The position numbers and the translations under genes are program-made. 10,897 bases of DNA from Kiritimatiellia bacterium (lineage in GTDB: Bacteria; Verrucomicrobiota; Kiritimatiellia; RFP12; UBA1067), in contig JAFNRY010000046.1 in the NCBI GenBank assembly GCA_017385345.1, positions 1-10,897 of the forward strand, given 5' to 3'. Positions 7,718-10,897 of this stretch are shown piece by piece (position 1 is the stretch's first letter; the number at the start of each line of letters is the position of its first letter). The notes under the pieces were generated by a model. The model did not search any database. It saw only the letters and a program-made list of their open reading frames with translations, and was not told where the DNA came from.

Positions 7718-9348
7718 GGGCAGAACCAGATCCAGACGAGCAGGGCCGCGATCGCGAGCATTGCGGCCGCGACGCAGACTTTGCAGAGAATCGGGTCGCA
7801 GGCGCATTTCGTGAAGTCGCGGGCGCGCTTCATGGAGAAATACATCGGCCTGTTCACGGCCCAGCCGCAGGCGTTGAGAATCGCCCCTATGTCGCGGCGG
7901 CGCAGCTTGAACCACGTAAGCACCACGCTGGGCGCCGACACGACGAGCACGAGCGCCGCCACCGACAGGGCGATCTGCAGCGGGGTCATGCGCGAGACGG
8001 CCGCCATGAGGGACGCGGCTGCGGCGCCGACCATGCCGATCCCGATGCCGATCGCGGCCACGCTGGACGCGACGGCGGCGCCGGAAGAGCCGCCCTCCGC
8101 GCCCGTCGCCGGTTTGCCGGCCCGCTGCAGCGTCGCCGCGGCCGCCTTGTCCGCGGCCGCCTGACGCTCCCCGAGAAACTTTCTGGCCATGCCGCCTATG
8201 GCTTCGCCGACCTTCTTCCACGGCGCCCAGAACGCTTCCGCGAGCGATACCTGGTTCTCCACCACTTTCGTCACGGTGGCGTCCCAGTCCTTGCCGTCGC
8301 GATCGTAGAACACGCCGTTCCTTCCGGCGTAGAGCTGCGCCACGGCGCCGGCCGTCACGACCGCGCATATGCTCCGCGTCGCGCCTTCGGCCGGCCGGGA
8401 GAGCTTCAGATACAGGACGCAGCAGTTGGAGCGCCCCGAAAGCGCGCTGTGCGCCGCCTCGTCAGCGACATCGAAGCAGAGTTTCATCTCCTTCGCGTCG
8501 ATCCTGAGCACGCCGGTCTGGAACACGGCCAGCGAATCGTCGGAGTAGAGGCGCTTCATGTTGACGAAGTTTTCGAGGAATTCGAGAAGATGGAGCTTGT
8601 AGCGCAGCAGCCTTTCCTCTTCGTCGAGCTCCGCTTCGAGCCCGGCGTTCGGAACCGGTTTCGCCGCGATGTGGGCGCGGTACGGCGCGAAAGCGGCCTT
8701 GATCCTGCTCCAGCCTTCGCGATCCACCGCCGCCGCCCCTTCGCCGAGCACCGGACGGGCCGCGTTCTTCGCGAAAGCCTCCATCGCGCCGGCGAAACGC
8801 GGATTGATGCGCTTGAAGTCGAGCGGAATGGTTCTGTCGTCGCCCTCCACCACGAGCGGCGTGTCGTCGGGCGTCGCGAAATACGCTTCGACGGCGTCTT
8901 CGACGGCGGCGAGAGCGTCGCTGCCGGCGGCCGTGGCCGCGCCGAAGGGCGAAACTTCCGGCGCCGCCCCCTTTGCCTCCCATTCGGCAAGCGCCTTCTC
9001 GTCTTCCTTGGAAGGCGGGGCCTTCGCGAGCTCGGCGCGGCGCGCGAGAACTTCCGCAAGGGCCTTCTCGTCGTCGGGCGACGGCTTGAAGAGCGAATCG
9101 AAATCTACGTTGCGCGACTTCAGAAAGTCGATCGCGGCGATCACCTCCGGCGTCCTGATCCTTCCGTCGCCGTCGCCGTCCATCAACTGCAGCATGCGCT
9201 CGTCGAAGCGCACGCCCTTGACGGGCATCGAAATCGCGACCCAGTGTTTCTTGTCGAGCGACGCCAGTTCGGCTATGTCTCCGCCGTTCTCGAACGCCAC
9301 CTGGGACATGCGCCCAGCCCTGAACCATTTCCAGACATGATTTTCCAT
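7705..9348 (-). CDS. Uncharacterised membrane-anchored protein with one EF-hand loop and a Cys cluster
   Basis: A 547-residue protein I cannot name. There is no signal peptide; the N-terminus starts W-K-W-F-R-A-G. A canonical 12-residue calcium-binding EF-hand loop lies at 57-68 (Asp57, Asp59, Asp61, Gly62, Ile64, Glu68), following a conserved-looking P-V-K-G-V-x-F-D segment. Residues ~85-120 are charged and helix-prone. A long soluble region reaches ~410. Hydrophobic segments follow at about 424-448 (Gly/Ala-rich), 457-479 and 524-542. Between the last two lie R-R-R-D-I-G-A-I-L-N-A-C-G-W-A-V-N and a cluster C-A-C-x4-C-x2-C (515-525); the protein ends C-P-C-C-R. The soluble part should face the cytoplasm if no other membrane segment exists. 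I associate this architecture with uncharacterised Verrucomicrobiota proteins, from memory only. It precedes and overlaps pgpA. An extended -10 sits 6 nt before its ATG, so its mRNA is probably leaderless. A Ca-responsive membrane function is inference. Confidence 0.85.
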   Translation of the reverse strand: MENHVWKWFRAGRMSQVAFENGGDIAELASLDKKHWVAISMPVKGVRFDERMLQLMDGDGDGRIRTPEVIAAIDFLKSRNVDFDSLFKPSPDDEKALAEVLARRAELAKAPPSKEDEKALAEWEAKGAAPEVSPFGAATAAGSDALAAVEDAVEAYFATPDDTPLVVEGDDRTIPLDFKRINPRFAGAMEAFAKNAARPVLGEGAAAVDREGWSRIKAAFAPYRAHIAAKPVPNAGLEAELDEEERLLRYKLHLLEFLENFVNMKRLYSDDSLAVFQTGVLRIDAKEMKLCFDVADEAAHSALSGRSNCCVLYLKLSRPAEGATRSICAVVTAGAVAQLYAGRNGVFYDRDGKDWDATVTKVVENQVSLAEAFWAPWKKVGEAIGGMARKFLGERQAAADKAAAATLQRAGKPATGAEGGSSGAAVASSVAAIGIGIGMVGAAAASLMAAVSRMTPLQIALSVAALVLVVSAPSVVLTWFKLRRRDIGAILNACGWAVNRPMYFSMKRARDFTKCACDPILCKVCVAAAMLAIAALLVWIWFCPCCR

Positions 9349-9354
9349 GCCCGT

Positions 9355-9363
9355 ATTATAGCA
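9355..9363 (-). promoter_or_regulatory. Extended -10 promoter giving a leaderless transcript for the EF-hand gene
   Basis: Read on the minus strand, TGC-TATAAT spans 9363-9355: a perfect -10 with a TGn extension. The 6-nt discriminator (9354-9349) is followed directly by the ATG at 9348, so position +1 falls on the A of the start codon. No Shine-Dalgarno can fit between them. No convincing -35 is seen upstream, consistent with the extended -10 class. Confidence 0.65.
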
Positions 9364-9394
9364 TATGTCGTTTTCACCGGCCGCGCCGTATGTG

Positions 9395-9457
9395 GAACGG
9401 GCTTCCAGCCCGTTGGAGAAGGCTGTTTCAATATGTCAACGGGCAAGATGCCCGTTC
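9395..9457. repeat. Paired-hairpin REP-like element
   Basis: Two perfect hairpins with identical 7-bp arms and 5-nt loops: AACGGGC-TTCCA-GCCCGTT at 9396-9414 and AACGGGC-AAGAT-GCCCGTT at 9438-9456, separated by 23 nt. The translated junk reading T-G-F-Q-P-V ... T-G-K-M-P-V is one I recall seeing many times in spurious ORFs from planctomycete and verrucomicrobial genomes, which suggests a dispersed repeat family. It lies between two divergent promoters and codes for nothing itself. Confidence 0.7.
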
Positions 9458-9479
9458 TACTTACTCTGAAAGAAGGTGC

Positions 9480-9509
9480 TTGACATTTCGGAGAGGCGAG
9501 GAGTATAAT
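9480..9509 (+). promoter_or_regulatory. Sigma70-type promoter of the LamG gene
   Basis: TTGACA at 9480-9485 and TATAAT at 9504-9509, both perfect consensus hexamers, are separated by 18 nt. The expected start is A9516, giving a leader of about 29 nt to the GTG at 9545. It lies 23 nt downstream of the paired-hairpin repeat. The double consensus suggests strong, perhaps constitutive, expression. Confidence 0.8.
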
Positions 9510-9531
9510 CGGGGCAGAATGTGGGAAAGGG

Positions 9532-9537
9532 AAGGAG
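9532..9537 (+). promoter_or_regulatory. Shine-Dalgarno for the LamG gene
   Basis: AAGGAG at 9532-9537, 7 nt before the GTG at 9545. This strong site, together with the signal peptide that begins right there, fixes the non-ATG start. Confidence 0.8.
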
Positions 9538-9544
9538 TAGCGAA

Positions 9545-10897
9545 GTGAAAAAGTTGATGACGATGTTCGCGGCTGGGGCGATGGCGATCGCTTCGTTCGC
9601 CGATGTTCCAGAGGCTCTGATACACCGCTGGAGCTTCAACAACAGCCTTGAAGACACCGGCTCGATCGGCGGCAAGACCGCAGTGCTCGGCGACAACGCC
9701 GCGCTGTACGGCGGCTCTTCCGTGCGCGTAAACAGGGGCAGCAAAGGCGATAGCAACGTGAACCTTGGCGCGAACCCGATTCCCTCCGACCTCGGCGACA
9801 CGCCGTTCACCATCGAGGTGTGGGCCACGCCGACGACGTTGGATACTTATCGCGGCATGTTCTCTCTTGGCGAGTACGGGGATAGCAACGCCAAGGGCTT
9901 TATGGGCGTGTTCCAGGGCTACAGGCAGATCAATTATACAGGCGGATCTGGCGGGGATAACGGTCCGGTCTGGCAAGCCGTCGCCGGCACGGTCAACGGC
10001 GGCACGGGGAAAAACGTCGCCATGACGCCAGGCCTCATTTCCGCCAACACGCCATACTACTTCGCCTACGTCGTGACGCCGACGGGCGACGGCAGCGCCA
10101 CGGTCGCCGGCTACGTCTATAACGTCTCTACCGGCGCGCAGGTCGGCAAGAGCGTCGCGTGGACGGTGGAGAGCTGGACGACGTCGCAGTTGGCGCAATC
10201 CTGGTTCGGTCTCGGCACGACGCCCTGGGGCGACGCCGCCCCCGGCGCGAACTACGACGAAGTGCGCGTCTGGAAGAAGGCGCTCACGCCCGCCGATGTC
10301 GCTGCGAACGTCAAGGCCGGCCCCGACGCAATTCCCGGCGACGGCGACTATCCCACTCTCGGCGTCTCCAACGCCACCCTCGCCCACCGCTGGAGCTTCA
10401 ACGGCTCGCTCGAGGATTCTGTCACCGGCGACACCGCGACGATGCAGGGCGCGAGCTACACCGCCGACGGCGTCCGCTTTGCCGGCGGCAGCAAGGCCGA
10501 CAACTACGTCTCCCTCGGCGCGAACAAGATGCCGTCCGACAACGTGACGCTCGAATTCTTCTCCACGACGCGCACTCTCGGCTGGCCGAAGATGTTCTGC
10601 CTCGGCAACAGCACAAGCGACGGAATCAGTTTCTCGTTCCAGCGCGGCGGCAACCCCGACGCCGGCATATCGGGCATCGAGATCTACGACACGAGCGGCG
10701 GCCATTATGTGAACGGCATCCCGAACGCCCTCGAGGCGAACAAGCCGTACCTTTTCACGTTCACTTTTTCATGCGACGGAACCGACACCGTCTTGAACGG
10801 CTACTGCATCGACCTGGCGAATCCCGGCGCGATCAGGGGCCAGTTCACCCGGACGATCCCCGGCTGGACGCTGACGGAAAAGATCACGCTCAACACG
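9545..10897 (+). CDS. Secreted protein with tandem LamG-like domains (3' truncated)
   Basis: Open from GTG 9545 to the window end, 451 codons, no stop yet. Residues 1-19 are a Sec signal peptide (Lys2-Lys3, a short Ala/Met-rich hydrophobic core, cleavage expected after A-S-F-A at 19), so the product is exported. Two concanavalin A-like (LamG/Laminin_G_3 type) domains follow. The first runs from H-R-W-S-F-N (27-32) to a typical closing strand D-E-V-R-V-W-K-K-A-L-T with P-A-D-V after it, near 238-252. The second starts with H-R-W-S-F-N (281-286) after a Gly/Pro/Asp linker and continues to the end. Shared landmarks include S-L-E-D, L-G-A-N-x-x-P-S-D and M-F-x-L-G. Such domains bind glycans or act as spacers in surface proteins; no catalytic residues can be claimed. 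The missing 3' part may hold more domains, an autotransporter or an anchor. It has its own near-consensus promoter and is divergent from the EF-hand gene. Confidence 0.85.
   Translation, partial: MKKLMTMFAAGAMAIASFADVPEALIHRWSFNNSLEDTGSIGGKTAVLGDNAALYGGSSVRVNRGSKGDSNVNLGANPIPSDLGDTPFTIEVWATPTTLDTYRGMFSLGEYGDSNAKGFMGVFQGYRQINYTGGSGGDNGPVWQAVAGTVNGGTGKNVAMTPGLISANTPYYFAYVVTPTGDGSATVAGYVYNVSTGAQVGKSVAWTVESWTTSQLAQSWFGLGTTPWGDAAPGANYDEVRVWKKALTPADVAANVKAGPDAIPGDGDYPTLGVSNATLAHRWSFNGSLEDSVTGDTATMQGASYTADGVRFAGGSKADNYVSLGANKMPSDNVTLEFFSTTRTLGWPKMFCLGNSTSDGISFSFQRGGNPDAGISGIEIYDTSGGHYVNGIPNALEANKPYLFTFTFSCDGTDTVLNGYCIDLANPGAIRGQFTRTIPGWTLTEKITLNT

Noticed and set aside
8290..8330. A second possible EF-hand loop in the membrane protein (D-R-D-G-K-D-W)
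   Set aside because: It lacks the loop Ile/Leu at position 8 and the Glu at position 12, so it is not a credible calcium site.
8449..9483. Plus-strand open frame of 344 codons opposite the EF-hand gene, running into the repeat
   Set aside because: Its composition is that of an antisense shadow, its last part is the translated hairpin repeat, and it ends on the LamG promoter's -35.
1..10897. CRISPR arrays, tRNA or rRNA genes, transposases, phage genes
   Set aside because: I saw no regular short repeats with spacers, no tRNA cloverleaf, and no transposase or phage protein motifs in any frame.

Overview
The window is a GC-rich bacterial chromosomal segment. It most resembles the PVC group (Planctomycetes-Verrucomicrobiota), and I would guess a Kiritimatiellota-like (Verrucomicrobiota subdivision 5) genome. 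That guess rests on three things: secreted proteins built from chitobiase-C-terminal-type and LamG-type modules, a PPi-linked PPDK, and a dispersed double-hairpin repeat of a kind I associate with PVC genomes. There is no rRNA or other taxonomic marker here, so the placement is an inference from style.

Layout. (1) Positions 1-1562 (+) hold the 3' part of a large modular, probably exported protein with two chitobiase/hexosaminidase C-terminal-type repeats, a beta-rich middle part and a distinct C-terminal module. (2) A 175-nt gap carries GC-rich hairpins, then an extended -10 promoter and an A-rich leader. (3) Positions 1738-7208 (+) form a tight three-gene run: pyruvate phosphate dikinase, a small HNH endonuclease, and the mismatch-repair ATPase MutS. 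The gaps are 13 nt and 1 nt, and I saw no internal promoter, so one transcript is likely. (4) Convergent to this is a two-gene minus-strand unit, 9348-7232: a membrane-anchored protein with one canonical EF-hand loop and a cysteine cluster, overlapping by 13 nt with pgpA (phosphatidylglycerophosphatase A). (5) A 196-nt divergent region holds a promoter that would give a leaderless mRNA for the EF-hand gene, a paired-hairpin repeat, and a near-consensus sigma70-type promoter for the last gene. (6) Position 9545 to the window end (+) is the 5' part of a secreted protein with two LamG-like domains.

How it fits together. PPDK (central carbon metabolism), MutS (DNA repair) and PgpA (phospholipid synthesis) are housekeeping genes. 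The two flanking exported proteins probably belong to the carbohydrate-binding or surface-protein repertoire of this organism. I found no CRISPR array, tRNA, rRNA, transposase or clearly novel multi-gene system. The points most worth following are the HNH gene set directly against mutS, the uncharacterised EF-hand/Cys-cluster membrane protein with its leaderless promoter, and the C-terminal module of the first protein.
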